A program made the translations under genes and the position numbers. Shown in pieces: positions 19,364 to 31,573 of a stretch of DNA of 64,000 bases (its first letter is position 1; each line of letters starts with the position of its first letter). Below the pieces are notes generated by a model. It saw only the letters and a list, made by a program, of their open reading frames with translations, was not told the origin of the DNA and searched no databases. The DNA comes from Auanema rhodensis (lineage: Eukaryota; Nematoda; Chromadorea; Rhabditida; Rhabditidae): NCBI GenBank assembly GCA_964057225.1, contig OZ059894.1, forward strand, positions 6,603,131-6,667,130, read 5' to 3'.

Positions 19364-19563
19364 TACGTTTTACGCTTTCTTCAAGTTTTTAAATGCTCAA
19401 GCTACTTCTGAAGTTCCATAACTTAATCATAGATTGATTCTTAGGCAACAACAATACTCCACGTTTTCAAGCGCATTTTGAATGATCCACGAATTGAATT
19501 TCATTGGTCATTATGTAAACACAATGACTGATTATGAAAGGTTCAAGTTATGTCGATATCATA

Positions 19564-19635
19564 TCCGTTGTGGTCTAGTGGTTAGGATTTATGGCTCTCA
19601 CCCATAAGGCCGGGGTTCGATTCCCCGCAACGGAA
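19564..19635 (+). tRNA. tRNA-Glu(CTC) copy 18
   Basis: Consensus; upstream spacer variant GTAAACACAATG, shared with copy 28. Confidence 0.95.

Positions 19636-19835
19636 TACGTTTTACGCTTTCTTCAAGTTTTTAAATGCTCAAGCTACTTCTGAAGTTCCATAACTTAATC
19701 ATACCTTGATTCTTAGGCAACAACAATACTCCACGTTTTCAAGCGCATTTTGAATGATCCACGAATTGAATTTCATTGGTCATTATGTAAACGCAATGAC
19801 TGATTATGAAAGGTTCAAGTTATGTCGATATCATA

Positions 19836-19907
19836 TCCGTTGTGGTCTAGTGGTTAGGATTTATGGCTCTCACCCATAAGGCCGGGGTTCGATTTCCCGC
19901 AACGGAA
19836..19907 (+). tRNA. tRNA-Glu(CTC) copy 19, C60T
   Basis: C60 to T leaves a G-U pair in the T stem; same change in copies 29 and 68. Confidence 0.9.

Positions 19908-20107
19908 TACGTTTTACGCTTTCTTCAAGTTTTTAAATGCTCAAGCTACTTCTGAAGTTCCATAACTTAATCATACCTTGATTCTTAGGCAACAACAATA
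20001 CTCCACGTTTTCAAGCGCATTTTGAATGATCCACGAATTGAATTTCATTGGTCATTATGTAAACGCAATGACTGATTATGAAAGGTTCAAGTTATGTCGA
20101 TATCATA

Positions 20108-20179
20108 TCCGTTGTGGTCTAGTGGTTAGGATTTATGGCTCTCACCCATAAGGCCGGGGTTCGATTCCCCGCAACGGAA
20108..20179 (+). tRNA. tRNA-Glu(CTC) copy 20
   Basis: Consensus. Confidence 0.95.

Positions 20180-20379
20180 TACGTTTTACGCTTTCTTCAA
20201 GTTTTTAAATGCTCAAGCTACTTCTGAAGTTCCATAACTTAATCATACCTTGATTCTTAGGCAACAACAATACTCCACGTTTTCAAGCGCATTTTGAATG
20301 ATCCACGAATTGAATTTCATTGGTCATCATGTAAACGCAATGACTGATTATTAAAGGTTCAAGTTATGTCGTTATCATA

Positions 20380-20451
20380 TCCGTTGTGGTCTAGTGGTTA
20401 GGATTTATGGCTCTCACCCATAAGGCCGGGGTTCGATTCCCCGCAACGGAA
20380..20451 (+). tRNA. tRNA-Glu(CTC) copy 21
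   Basis: Consensus. Confidence 0.95.

Positions 20452-20651
20452 TACGTTTTACGCTTTCTTCAAGTTTTTAAATGCTCAAGCTACTTCTGAA
20501 GTTCCATAACTTAATCATACCTTGATTCTTAGGCAACAACAATACTCCACGTTTTCAAGCGCATTTTGAATGATCCACGAATTGAATTTCATTGGTCATC
20601 ATGTAAACGCAATGACTGATTATTAAAGGTTCAAGTTATGTCGATATCATA

Positions 20652-20723
20652 TCCGTTGTGGTCTAGTGGTTAGGATTTATGGCTCTCACCCATAAGGCCG
20701 GTGTTCGATTCCCCGCAACGGAA
20652..20723 (+). tRNA. tRNA-Glu(CTC) copy 22, G51T
   Basis: G51 to T breaks a T-stem pair and alters the first base of the B box. Confidence 0.85.

Positions 20724-20922
20724 TACGTTTTACGCTTTCTTCAAGTTTTTAAATGCTCAAGCTACTTCTGAAGTTCCATAACTTAATCATACCTTGATTC
20801 TTAGCAACAACAATACTCCACGTTTTCAAGCGCATTTTGAATGATCCACGAATTGAATTTCATTGGTCATTATGTAAACGCAATGACTGATTATGAAAGG
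20901 TTCAAGTTATGTCGATATCATA

Positions 20923-20994
20923 TCCGTTGTGGTCTAGTGGTTAGGATTTATGGCTCTCACCCATAAGGCCGGGGTTCGATTCCCCGCAACGGAA
20923..20994 (+). tRNA. tRNA-Glu(CTC) copy 23
   Basis: Consensus. Confidence 0.95.

Positions 20995-21194
20995 TACGTT
21001 TTACGCTTTCTTCAAGTTTTTAAATGCTCAAGCTACTTCTGAAGTTCCATAACTTAATCATACCTTGATTCTTAGGCAACAACAATACTCCACGTTTTCA
21101 AGCGCATTTTGAATGATCCACGAATTGAATTTCATTGGTCATTATGTAAACGCAATGACTGATTATGAAAGGTTCAAGTTATGTCGATATCATA

Positions 21195-21266
21195 TCCGTT
21201 GTGGTCTAGTGGTTAGGATTTATGGCTCTCACCCATAAGGCCGGGGTTCGATTCCCCGCAACGGAA
21195..21266 (+). tRNA. tRNA-Glu(CTC) copy 24
   Basis: Consensus. Confidence 0.95.

Positions 21267-21466
21267 TACGTTTTACGCTTTCTTCAAGTTTTTAAATGCT
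21301 CAAGCTACTTCTGAAGTTCCATAACTTAATCATACCTTGATTCTTAGGCAACAACAATACTCCACGTTTTCAAGCGCATTTTGAATGATCCACGAATTGA
21401 ATTTCATTGGTCATTATGTAAACGCAATGACTGATTATGAAAGGTTCAAGTTATGTCGATATCATA

Positions 21467-21538
21467 TCCGTTGTGGTCTAGTGGTTAGGATTTATGGCTC
21501 TCACCCATAAGGCCGGGGTTCGATTCCCCGCAACGGAA
21467..21538 (+). tRNA. tRNA-Glu(CTC) copy 25
   Basis: Consensus; block duplicate of copy 15. Confidence 0.95.

Positions 21539-21738
21539 TACGTTTTACGCTTTCTTCAAGTTTTTTAATGCTCAAGCTACTTCTGAAGTTCCATAACTTA
21601 ATCATACCTTGATTCTTAGGCAACAACAATACTCCACGTTTTCAAGCGCATTTTGAATGATCCACGAATTGAATTTCATTGGTCATTATGTAAACGCAAT
21701 GACTGATTATGAAAGGTTCAAGTTATGTCGATATCATA

Positions 21739-21810
21739 TCCGTTGTGGTCTAGTGGTTAGGATTTATGGCTCTCACCCATAAGGCCGGGGTTCGATTCCC
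21801 CGCAACGGAA
21739..21810 (+). tRNA. tRNA-Glu(CTC) copy 26
   Basis: Consensus. Confidence 0.95.

Positions 21811-22010
21811 TACGTTTTACGCTTTCTTCAAGTTTTTAAATGCTCAAGCTACTTCTGAAGTTCCATAACTTAATCATACCTTGATTCTTAGGCAACAACA
21901 ATACTCCACGTTTTCAAGCGCATTTTGAATGATCCACGAATTGAATTTCATTGGTCATTATGTAAACGCAATGACTGATTATGAAAGGTTCAAGTTATGT
22001 CGATATCATA

Positions 22011-22082
22011 TCCGTTGTGGTCTAGTGGTTAGGATTTATGGCTCTCACCCATAAGGCCGGGGTTCGATTCCCCGCAACGGAA
22011..22082 (+). tRNA. tRNA-Glu(CTC) copy 27
   Basis: Consensus. Confidence 0.95.

Positions 22083-22282
22083 TACGTTTTACGCTTTCTT
22101 CAAGTTTTTAAATGCTCAAGCTACTTCTGAAGTTCCATAACTTAATCATAGATTGATTCTTAGGCAACAACAATACTCCACGTTTTCAAGCGCATTTTGA
22201 ATGATCCACGAATTGAATTTCATTGGTCATTATGTAAACACAATGACTGATTATGAAAGGTTCAAGTTATGTCGATATCATA

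Positions 22283-22354
22283 TCCGTTGTGGTCTAGTGG
22301 TTAGGATTTATGGCTCTCACCCATAAGGCCGGGGTTCGATTCCCCGCAACGGAA
22283..22354 (+). tRNA. tRNA-Glu(CTC) copy 28
   Basis: Consensus; block duplicate of copy 18. Confidence 0.95.

Positions 22355-22554
22355 TACGTTTTACGCTTTCTTCAAGTTTTTAAATGCTCAAGCTACTTCT
22401 GAAGTTCCATAACTTAATCATACCTTGATTCTTAGGCAACAACAATACTCCACGTTTTCAAGCGCATTTTGAATGATCCACGAATTGAATTTCATTGGTC
22501 ATTATGTAAACGCAATGACTGATTATGAAAGGTTCAAGTTATGTCGATATCATA

Positions 22555-22626
22555 TCCGTTGTGGTCTAGTGGTTAGGATTTATGGCTCTCACCCATAAGG
22601 CCGGGGTTCGATTTCCCGCAACGGAA
22555..22626 (+). tRNA. tRNA-Glu(CTC) copy 29, C60T
   Basis: Block duplicate of copy 19. Confidence 0.9.

Positions 22627-22826
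22627 TACGTTTTACGCTTTCTTCAAGTTTTTAAATGCTCAAGCTACTTCTGAAGTTCCATAACTTAATCATACCTTGA
22701 TTCTTAGGCAACAACAATACTCCACGTTTTCAAGCGCATTTTGAATGATCCACGAATTGAATTTCATTGGTCATTATGTAAACGCAATGACTGATTATGA
22801 AAGGTTCAAGTTATGTCGATATCATA

Positions 22827-22898
22827 TCCGTTGTGGTCTAGTGGTTAGGATTTATGGCTCTCACCCATAAGGCCGGGGTTCGATTCCCCGCAACGGAA
22827..22898 (+). tRNA. tRNA-Glu(CTC) copy 30
   Basis: Consensus. Confidence 0.95.

Positions 22899-23098
22899 TA
22901 CGTTTTACGCTTTCTTCAAGTTTTTAAATGCTCAAGCTACTTCTGAAGTTCCATAACTTAATCATACCTTGATTCTTAGGCAACAACAATACTCCACGTT
23001 TTCAAGCGCATTTTGAATGATCCACGAATTGAATTTCATTGGTCATCATGTAAACGCAATGACTGATTATTAAAGGTTCAAGTTATGTCGTTATCATA

Positions 23099-23170
23099 TC
23101 CGTTGTGGTCTAGTGGTTAGGATTTATGGCTCTCACCCATAAGGCCGGGGTTCGATTCCCCGCAACGGAA
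23099..23170 (+). tRNA. tRNA-Glu(CTC) copy 31
   Basis: Consensus. Confidence 0.95.

Positions 23171-23370
23171 TACGTTTTACGCTTTCTTCAAGTTTTTAAA
23201 TGCTCAAGCTACTTCTGAAGTTCCATAACTTAATCATACCTTGATTCTTAGGCAACAACAATACTCCACGTTTTCAAGCGCATTTTGAATGATCCACGAA
23301 TTGAATTTCATTGGTCATCATGTAAACGCAATGACTGATTATTAAAGGTTCAAGTTATGTCGATATCATA

Positions 23371-23442
23371 TCCGTTGTGGTCTAGTGGTTAGGATTTATG
23401 GCTCTCACCCATAAGGCCGGTGTTCGATTCCCCGCAACGGAA
23371..23442 (+). tRNA. tRNA-Glu(CTC) copy 32, G51T
   Basis: Block duplicate of copy 22. Confidence 0.85.

Positions 23443-23641
23443 TACGTTTTAAGCTTTCTTCAAGTTTTTAAATGCTCAAGCTACTTCTGAAGTTCCATAA
23501 CTTAATCATACCTTGATTCTTAGCAACAACAATACTCCACGTTTTCAAGCGCATTTTGAATGATCCACGAATTGAATTTCATTGGTCATTATGTAAACGC
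23601 AATGACTGATTATGAAAGGTTCAAGTTATGTCGATATCATA

Positions 23642-23713
23642 TCCGTTGTGGTCTAGTGGTTAGGATTTATGGCTCTCACCCATAAGGCCGGTGTTCGATT
23701 GCCCGCAACGGAA
23642..23713 (+). tRNA. tRNA-Glu(CTC) copy 33, G51T and C60G
   Basis: Two T-arm changes leave two mismatches; the weakest T stem in the array. Confidence 0.78.

Positions 23714-23912
23714 TACGTTTTACGCTTTCTTCAAGTTTTTAAATGCTCAAGCTACTTCTGAAGTTCCATAACTTAATCATACCTTGATTCTTAGCAACAA
23801 CAATACTCCACGTTTTCAAGCGCATTTTGAATGATCCACGAATTGAATTTCATTGGTCATTATGTAAACGCAATGACTGATTATGAAAGGTTCAAGTTAT
23901 GTCGATATCATA

Positions 23913-23984
23913 TCCGTTGTGGTCTAGTGGTTAGGATTTATGGCTCTCACCCATAAGGCCGGTGTTCGATTCCCCGCAACGGAA
23913..23984 (+). tRNA. tRNA-Glu(CTC) copy 34, G51T
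   Basis: Third adjacent copy with T51. Confidence 0.85.

Positions 23985-24184
23985 TACGTTTTACGCTTTC
24001 TTCAAGTTTTTAAATGCTCAAGCTACTTCTGAAGTTCCATAACTTAATCATACCTTGATTCTTAGGCAACAACAATACTCCACGTTTTCAAGCGCATTTT
24101 GAATGATCCACGAATTGAATTTCATTGGTCATCATGTAAACGTAATGACTGATTATTAAAGGTTCAAGATATGTCGATATCATA

Positions 24185-24256
24185 TCCGTTGTGGTCTAGT
24201 GGTTAGGATTTATGGCTCTCACCCATAAGGCCGGGGTTCGATTCCCCGCAACGGAA
24185..24256 (+). tRNA. tRNA-Glu(CTC) copy 35
   Basis: Consensus. Confidence 0.95.

Positions 24257-24456
24257 TACGTTTTACGCTTTCTTCAAGTTTTTAAATGATCAAGCTACTT
24301 CTGAAGTTCCATAACTTAATCATACCTTGATTCTTAGGCAACAACAATACTCCACGTTTTCAAGCGCATTTTGAATGATCCACGAAGTGAATTTCATTGG
24401 TCATCATGTAAACGCAATGACTGATTATTAAAGGTTCAAGATATGTCGATATCATA

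Positions 24457-24528
24457 TCCGTTGTGGTCTAGTGGTTAGGATTTATGGCTCTCACCCATAA
24501 GGCCGGGGTTCGATTCCCCGCAACGGAA
24457..24528 (+). tRNA. tRNA-Glu(CTC) copy 36
   Basis: Consensus; short spacer follows. Confidence 0.95.

Positions 24529-24717
24529 TACGTTTTAAGTTTTTAAATGATCAAGCTACTTCTGAAGTTCCATAACTTAATCATAGATTGATTCTTAGGC
24601 AACAACAATACTCCACGTTTTCAAGCGCATTTTGAATGATCCACGAATTGAATTTCATTGGTCATCATGTAAACGCAATGACTGATTATTAAAGGTTCAA
24701 GATATGACGATATCATA

Positions 24718-24789
24718 TCCGTTGTGGTCTAGTGGTTAGGATTTATGGCTCTCACCCATAAGGCCGGGGTTCGATTCCCCGCAACGGAA
24718..24789 (+). tRNA. tRNA-Glu(CTC) copy 37
   Basis: Consensus. Confidence 0.95.

Positions 24790-24989
24790 TACGTTTTACG
24801 CTTTCTTCAAGTTTTTAAATGCTCAAGCTACTTCTGAAGTTCCATAACTTAATCATAGATTGATTCTTAGGCAACAACAATACTCCACGTTTTCAAGCGC
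24901 ATTTTGAATGATCCACGAATTGAATTTCATTGGTCATCATGTAAACGCAATGACTGATTATTAAAGGTTCAAGTTATGACGATAACATA

Positions 24990-25061
24990 TCCGTTGTGGT
25001 CTAGTGGTTAGGATTTATGGCTCTCACCCATAAGGCCGGGGTTCGATTCCCCGCAACGGAA
24990..25061 (+). tRNA. tRNA-Glu(CTC) copy 38
   Basis: Consensus; rare upstream GACGATAACAT, shared with copies 46, 57 and 97. Confidence 0.95.

Positions 25062-25260
25062 TACGTTTTACGCTTTCTTCAAGTTTTTAAATGCTCAAGC
25101 TACTTCTGAAGTTCCATAACTTAATCATACCTTGATTCTTAGCAACAACAATACTCCATGTTTTCAAGCGCATTTTGAATGATCCACGAAGTGAATTTCA
25201 TTGGTCATCATGTAAACGCAATGACTGATTATTAAAGGTTCAAGTTATGTCGATATCATA

Positions 25261-25332
25261 TCCGTTGTGGTCTAGTGGTTAGGATTTATGGCTCTCACCC
25301 ATAAGGCCGGGGTTCGATTCCCCGCAACGGAA
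25261..25332 (+). tRNA. tRNA-Glu(CTC) copy 39
   Basis: Consensus. Confidence 0.95.

Positions 25333-25532
25333 TACGTTTTACGCTTTCTTCAAGTTTTTAAATGATCAAGCTACTTCTGAAGTTCCATAACTTAATCATA
25401 CCTTGATTCTTAGGCAACAACAATACTCCACGTTTTCAAGCGTATTTTGAATGATCCACGAATTGAATTTCATTGGTCATCATGTAAACGTAATGACTGA
25501 TTATTAAAGGTTCAAGTTATGTCGATATCATA

Positions 25533-25604
25533 TCCGTTGTGGTCTAGTGGTTACGTTTTATGGCTCTCACCCATAAGGCCGGGGTTCGATTCCCCGCAAC
25601 GGAA
25533..25604 (+). tRNA. tRNA-Glu(CTC) copy 40, G22C and A24T
   Basis: Two changes break the D stem; probably impaired. Confidence 0.78.

Positions 25605-25804
25605 TACGTTTTACGCTTTCTTCAAGTTTTTAAATGCTCAAGCTACTTCTGAAGTTCCATAACTTAATCATAGATTGATTCTTAGGCAACAACAATACTC
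25701 CACGTTTTCAAGCGCATTTTGAATGATCCACGAATTGAATTTCATTGGTCATCATGTAAACGCAATGACTGATTATTAAAGGTTCAAGATATGTCGATAT
25801 CATA

Positions 25805-25876
25805 TCCGTTGTGGTCTAGTGGTTAGGATTTATGGCTCTCACCCATGAGGCCGGGGTTCGATTCCCCGCAACGGAA
25805..25876 (+). tRNA. tRNA-Glu(CTC) copy 41, A43G
   Basis: A43 to G leaves a U-G closing pair in the anticodon stem. Confidence 0.9.

Positions 25877-26076
25877 TACGTTTTACGCTTTCTTCAAGTT
25901 TTTAAATGCTCAAGCTACTTCTGAAGTTCCATAACTTAATCATAGATTGATTCTTAGGCAACAACAATACTCCACGTTTTCAAGCGCATTTTGAATGATC
26001 CACGAATTGAATTTCATTGGTCATTATGTAAACGCAATGACTGATTATGAAAGGTTCAAGTTATGTCGATATCATA

Positions 26077-26148
26077 TCCGTTGTGGTCTAGTGGTTAGGA
26101 TTTATGGCTCTCACCCATAAGGCCGGTGTTCGATTCCCCGCAACGGAA
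26077..26148 (+). tRNA. tRNA-Glu(CTC) copy 42, G51T
   Basis: Same change as copies 22 and 32 to 34. Confidence 0.85.

Positions 26149-26348
26149 TACGTTTTACGCTTTCTTCAAGTTTTTAAATGCTCAAGCTACTTCTGAAGTT
26201 CCATAACTTAATCATACCTTGATTCTTAGGCAACAACAATACTCCACGTTTTCAAGCGCATTTTGAATGATCCACGAATTGAATTTCATTGGTCATCATG
26301 TAAACGTAATGACTGATTATTAAAGGTTCAAGATATGTCGATATCATA

Positions 26349-26420
26349 TCCGTTGTGGTCTAGTGGTTAGGATTTATGGCTCTCACCCATAAGGCCGGGG
26401 TTCGATTCCCCGCAACGGAA
26349..26420 (+). tRNA. tRNA-Glu(CTC) copy 43
   Basis: Consensus. Confidence 0.95.

Positions 26421-26620
26421 TACGTTTTACGCTTTCTTCAAGTTTTTAAATGATCAAGCTACTTCTGAAGTTCCATAACTTAATCATACCTTGATTCTTA
26501 GGCAACAACAATACTCCACGTTTTCAAGCGCATTTTGAATGATCCACGAAGTGAATTTCATTGGTCATCATGTAAACGCAATGACTGATTATTAAAGGTT
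26601 CAAGATATGTCGATATCATA

Positions 26621-26692
26621 TCCGTTGTGGTCTAGTGGTTAGGATTTATGGCTCTCACCCATAAGGCCGGGGTTCGATTCCCCGCAACGGAA
26621..26692 (+). tRNA. tRNA-Glu(CTC) copy 44
   Basis: Consensus; short spacer follows. Confidence 0.95.

Positions 26693-26881
26693 TACGTTTT
26701 AAGTTTTTAAATGATCAAGCTACTTCTGAAGTTCCATAACTTAATCATAGATTGATTCTTAGGCAACAACAATACCCCACGTTTTCAAGCGCATTTTGAA
26801 TGATCCACGAATTGAATTTCATTGGTCATCATGTAAACGCAATGACTGATTATTAAAGGTTCAAGATATGACGATATCATA

Positions 26882-26953
26882 TCCGTTGTGGTCTAGTGGT
26901 TAGGATTTATGGCTCTCACCCATAAGGCCGGGGTTCGATTCCCCGCAACGGAA
26882..26953 (+). tRNA. tRNA-Glu(CTC) copy 45
   Basis: Consensus; block duplicate of copy 37. Confidence 0.95.

Positions 26954-27153
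26954 TACGTTTTACGCTTTCTTCAAGTTTTTAAATGCTCAAGCTACTTCTG
27001 AAGTTCCATAACTTAATCATAGATTGATTCTTAGGCAACAACAATACTCCACGTTTTCAAGCGCATTTTGAATGATCCACGAATTGAATTTCATTGGTCA
27101 TCATGTAAACGCAATGACTGATTATTAAAGGTTCAAGTTATGACGATAACATA

Positions 27154-27225
27154 TCCGTTGTGGTCTAGTGGTTAGGATTTATGGCTCTCACCCATAAGGC
27201 CGGGGTTCGATTCCCCGCAACGGAA
27154..27225 (+). tRNA. tRNA-Glu(CTC) copy 46
   Basis: Consensus; block duplicate of copy 38. Confidence 0.95.

Positions 27226-27424
27226 TACGTTTTACGCTTTCTTCAAGTTTTTAAATGCTCAAGCTACTTCTGAAGTTCCATAACTTAATCATACCTTGAT
27301 TCTTAGCAACAACAATACTCCACGTTTTCAAGCGCATTTTGAATGATCCACGAAGTGAATTTCATTGGTCATCATGTAAACGCAATGACTGATTATTAAA
27401 GGTTCAAGATATGTCGATATCATA

Positions 27425-27496
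27425 TCCGTTGTGGTCTAGTGGTTAGGATTTATGGCTCTCACCCATAAGGCCGGGGTTCGATTCCCCGCAACGGAA
27425..27496 (+). tRNA. tRNA-Glu(CTC) copy 47
   Basis: Consensus. Confidence 0.95.

Positions 27497-27695
27497 TACG
27501 TTTTACGCTTTCTTCAAGTTTTTAAATGCTCAAGCTACTTCTGAAGTTCCATAACTTAATCATACCTTGATTCTTAGCAACAACAATACTCCACGTTTTC
27601 AAGCGCATTTTGAATGATCCACGAAGTGAATTTCATTGGTCATCATGTAAACGCAATGACTGATTATTAAAGGTTCAAGTTATGTCGATATCATA

Positions 27696-27767
27696 TCCGT
27701 TGTGGTCTAGTGGTTAGGATTTATGGCTCTCACCCATAAGGCCGGGGTTCGATTCCCCGCAACGGAA
27696..27767 (+). tRNA. tRNA-Glu(CTC) copy 48
   Basis: Consensus. Confidence 0.95.

Positions 27768-27967
27768 TACGTTTTACGCTTTCTTCAAGTTTTTAAATGA
27801 TCAAGCTACTTCTGAAGTTCCATAACTTAATCATACCTTGATTCTTAGGCAACAACAATACTCCACGTTTTCAAGCGTATTTTGAATGATCCACGAATTG
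27901 AATTTCATTGGTCATCATGTAAACGTAATGACTGATTATTAAAGGTTCAAGTTATGTCGATATCATA

Positions 27968-28039
27968 TCCGTTGTGGTCTAGTGGTTAGGATTTATGGCT
28001 CTCACCCATAAGGCCGGGGTTCGATTCCCCGCAACGGAA
27968..28039 (+). tRNA. tRNA-Glu(CTC) copy 49
   Basis: Consensus. Confidence 0.95.

Positions 28040-28239
28040 TACGTTTTACGCTTTCTTCAAGTTTTTAAATGCTCAAGCTACTTCTGAAGTTCCATAACTT
28101 AATCATAGATTGATTCTTAGGCAACAACAATACTCCACGTTTTCAAGCGCATTTTGAATGATCCACGAATTGAATTTCATTGGTCATCATGTAAACGCAA
28201 TGACTGATTATTAAAGGTTCAAGATATGTCGATATCATA

Positions 28240-28311
28240 TCCGTTGTGGTCTAGTGGTTAGGATTTATGGCTCTCACCCATGAGGCCGGGGTTCGATTCC
28301 CCGCAACGGAA
28240..28311 (+). tRNA. tRNA-Glu(CTC) copy 50, A43G
   Basis: As copy 41. Confidence 0.9.

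Positions 28312-28511
28312 TACGTTTTACGCTTTCTTCAAGTTTTTAAATGCTCAAGCTACTTCTGAAGTTCCATAACTTAATCATAGATTGATTCTTAGGCAACAAC
28401 AATACTCCACGTTTTCAAGCGCATTTTGAATGATCCACGAATTGAATTTCATTGGTCATCATGTAAACGCAATGACTGATTATTAAAGGTTCAAGTTATG
28501 TCGATATCATA

Positions 28512-28583
28512 TCCGTTGTGGTCTAGTGGTTAGGATTTATGGCTCTCACCCATGAGGCCGGGGTTCGATTCCCCGCAACGGAA
28512..28583 (+). tRNA. tRNA-Glu(CTC) copy 51, A43G
   Basis: As copy 41; followed by rare spacer GAAAATCCATAAC. Confidence 0.9.

Positions 28584-28783
28584 TACGTTTTACGCTTTCT
28601 TCAAGTTTTTAAATGCTCAAGCTACTTCTGAAAATCCATAACTTAATCATACCTTGATTCTTAGGCAACAACAATACTCCACGTTTTCAAGCGCATTTTG
28701 AATGATCCACGAATTGAATTTCATTGGTCATTATGTAAACGCAATGACTGATTATGAAAGGTTCAAGTTATGTCGATATCATA

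Positions 28784-28855
28784 TCCGTTGTGGTCTAGTG
28801 GTTAGGATTTATGGCTCTCACCCATAAGGCCGGGGTTCGATTCCCCGCAACGGAA
28784..28855 (+). tRNA. tRNA-Glu(CTC) copy 52
   Basis: Consensus. Confidence 0.95.

Positions 28856-29055
28856 TACGTTTTACGCTTTCTTCAAGTTTTTAAATGATCAAGCTACTTC
28901 TGAAGTTCCATAACTTAATCATACCTTGATTCTTAGGCAACAACAATACTCCACGTTTTCAAGCGTATTTTGAATGATCCACGAATTGAATTTCATTGGT
29001 CATCATGTAAACGTAATGACTGATTATTAAAGGTTCAAGTTATGTCGATATCATA

Positions 29056-29127
29056 TCCGTTGTGGTCTAGTGGTTAGGATTTATGGCTCTCACCCATAAG
29101 GCCGGGGTTCGATTCCCCGCAACGGAA
29056..29127 (+). tRNA. tRNA-Glu(CTC) copy 53
   Basis: Consensus. Confidence 0.95.

Positions 29128-29327
29128 TACGTTTTACGCTTTCTTCAAGTTTTTAAATGCTCAAGCTACTTCTGAAGTTCCATAACTTAATCATAGATTG
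29201 ATTCTTAGGCAACAACAATACTCCACGTTTTCAAGCGCATTTTGAATGATCCACGAATTGAATTTCATTGGTCATCATGTAAACGCAATGACTGATTATT
29301 AAAGGTTCAAGATATGTCGATATCATA

Positions 29328-29399
29328 TCCGTTGTGGTCTAGTGGTTAGGATTTATGGCTCTCACCCATGAGGCCGGGGTTCGATTCCCCGCAACGGAA
29328..29399 (+). tRNA. tRNA-Glu(CTC) copy 54, A43G
   Basis: Block duplicate of copy 50, 1088 bp away. Confidence 0.9.

Positions 29400-29599
29400 T
29401 ACGTTTTACGCTTTCTTCAAGTTTTTAAATGCTCAAGCTACTTCTGAAGTTCCATAACTTAATCATAGATTGATTCTTAGGCAACAACAATACTCCACGT
29501 TTTCAAGCGCATTTTGAATGATCCACGAATTGAATTTCATTGGTCATCATGTAAACGCAATGACTGATTATTAAAGGTTCAAGTTATGTCGATATCATA

Positions 29600-29671
29600 T
29601 CCGTTGTGGTCTAGTGGTTAGGATTTATGGCTCTCACCCATGAGGCCGGGGTTCGATTCCCCGCAACGGAA
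29600..29671 (+). tRNA. tRNA-Glu(CTC) copy 55, A43G
   Basis: Block duplicate of copy 51, with the same rare spacer. Confidence 0.9.

Positions 29672-29871
29672 TACGTTTTACGCTTTCTTCAAGTTTTTAA
29701 ATGCTCAAGCTACTTCTGAAAATCCATAACTTAATCATACCTTGATTCTTAGGCAACAACAATACTCCACGTTTTCAAGCGCATTTTGAATGATCCACGA
29801 ATTGAATTTCATTGGTCATTATGTAAACGCAATGACTGATTATGAAAGGTTCAAGTTATGTCGATATCATA

Positions 29872-29943
29872 TCCGTTGTGGTCTAGTGGTTAGGATTTAT
29901 GGCTCTCACCCATAAGGCCGGGGTTCGATTCCCCGCAACGGAA
29872..29943 (+). tRNA. tRNA-Glu(CTC) copy 56
   Basis: Consensus. Confidence 0.95.

Positions 29944-30143
29944 TACGTTTTACGCTTTCTTCAAGTTTTTAAATGCTCAAGCTACTTCTGAAGTTCCATA
30001 ACTTAATCATAGATTGATTCTTAGGCAACAACAATACTCCACGTTTTCAAGCGCATTTTGAATGATCCACGAATTGAATTTCATTGGTCATCATGTAAAC
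30101 GCAATGACTGATTATTAAAGGTTCAAGTTATGACGATAACATA

Positions 30144-30215
30144 TCCGTTGTGGTCTAGTGGTTAGGATTTATGGCTCTCACCCATAAGGCCGGGGTTCGA
30201 TTCCCCGCAACGGAA
30144..30215 (+). tRNA. tRNA-Glu(CTC) copy 57
   Basis: Consensus. Confidence 0.95.

Positions 30216-30414
30216 TACGTTTTACGCTTTCTTCAAGTTTTTAAATGCTCAAGCTACTTCTGAAGTTCCATAACTTAATCATACCTTGATTCTTAGCAAC
30301 AACAATACTCCACGTTTTCAAGCGCATTTTGAATGATCCACGAAGTGAATTTCATTGGTCATCATGTAAACGCAATGACTGATTATTAAAGGTTCAAGAT
30401 ATGTCGATATCATA

Positions 30415-30486
30415 TCCGTTGTGGTCTAGTGGTTAGGATTTATGGCTCTCACCCATAAGGCCGGGGTTCGATTCCCCGCAACGGAA
30415..30486 (+). tRNA. tRNA-Glu(CTC) copy 58
   Basis: Consensus. Confidence 0.95.

Positions 30487-30685
30487 TACGTTTTACGCTT
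30501 TCTTCAAGTTTTTAAATGATCAAGCTACTTCTGAAGTTCCATAACTTAATCATACCTTGATTCTTAGCAACAACAATACTCCACGTTTTCAAGCGCATTT
30601 TGAATGATCCACGAAGTGAATTTCATTGGTCATCATGTAAACGCAATGACTGATTATTAAAGGTTCAAGTTATGTCGATATCATA

Positions 30686-30757
30686 TCCGTTGTGGTCTAG
30701 TGGTTAGGATTTATGGCTCTCACCCATAAGGCCGGGGTTCGATTCCCCGCAACGGAA
30686..30757 (+). tRNA. tRNA-Glu(CTC) copy 59
   Basis: Consensus. Confidence 0.95.

Positions 30758-30957
30758 TACGTTTTACGCTTTCTTCAAGTTTTTAAATGATCAAGCTACT
30801 TCTGAAGTTCCATAACTTAATCATACCTTGATTCTTAGGCAACAACAATACTCCACGTTTTCAAGCGTATTTTGAATGATCCACGAATTGAATTTCATTG
30901 GTCATCATGTAAACGTAATGACTGATTATTAAAGGTTCAAGTTATGTCGATATCATA

Positions 30958-31029
30958 TCCGTTGTGGTCTAGTGGTTAGGATTTATGGCTCTCACCCATA
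31001 AGGCCGGGGTTCGATTCCCCGCAACGGAA
30958..31029 (+). tRNA. tRNA-Glu(CTC) copy 60
   Basis: Consensus. Confidence 0.95.

Positions 31030-31229
31030 TACGTTTTACGCTTTCTTCAAGTTTTTAAATGCTCAAGCTACTTCTGAAGTTCCATAACTTAATCATAGAT
31101 TGATTCTAAGGCAACAACAATACTCCACGTTTTCAAGCGCATTTTGAATGATCCACGAATTGAATTTCATTGGTCATTATGTAAACACAATGACTGATTA
31201 TGAAAGGTTCAAGTTATGTCGATATCATA

Positions 31230-31301
31230 TCCGTTGTGGTCTAGTGGTAAGGATTTATGGCTCTCACCCATAAGGCCGGGGTTCGATTCCCCGCAACGGA
31301 A
31230..31301 (+). tRNA. tRNA-Glu(CTC) copy 61, T20A
   Basis: Single D-loop change. Confidence 0.9.

Positions 31302-31501
31302 TACGTTTTACGCTTTCTTCAAGTTTTTAAATGCTCAAGCTACTTCTGAAGTTCCATAACTTAATCATAGATTGATTCTTAGGCAACAACAATACTCCAC
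31401 GTTTTCAAGCGCATTTTGAATGATCCACGAATTGAATTTCATTGGTCATCATGTAAACGTAATGACTGATTATTAAAGGTTCAAGTTATGTCGATATCAT
31501 A

Positions 31502-31573
31502 TCCGTTGTGGTCTAGTGGTTAGGATTTATGGCTCTCACCCATAAGGCCGGGGTTCGATTCCCCGCAACGGAA
31502..31573 (+). tRNA. tRNA-Glu(CTC) copy 62
   Basis: Consensus. Confidence 0.95.
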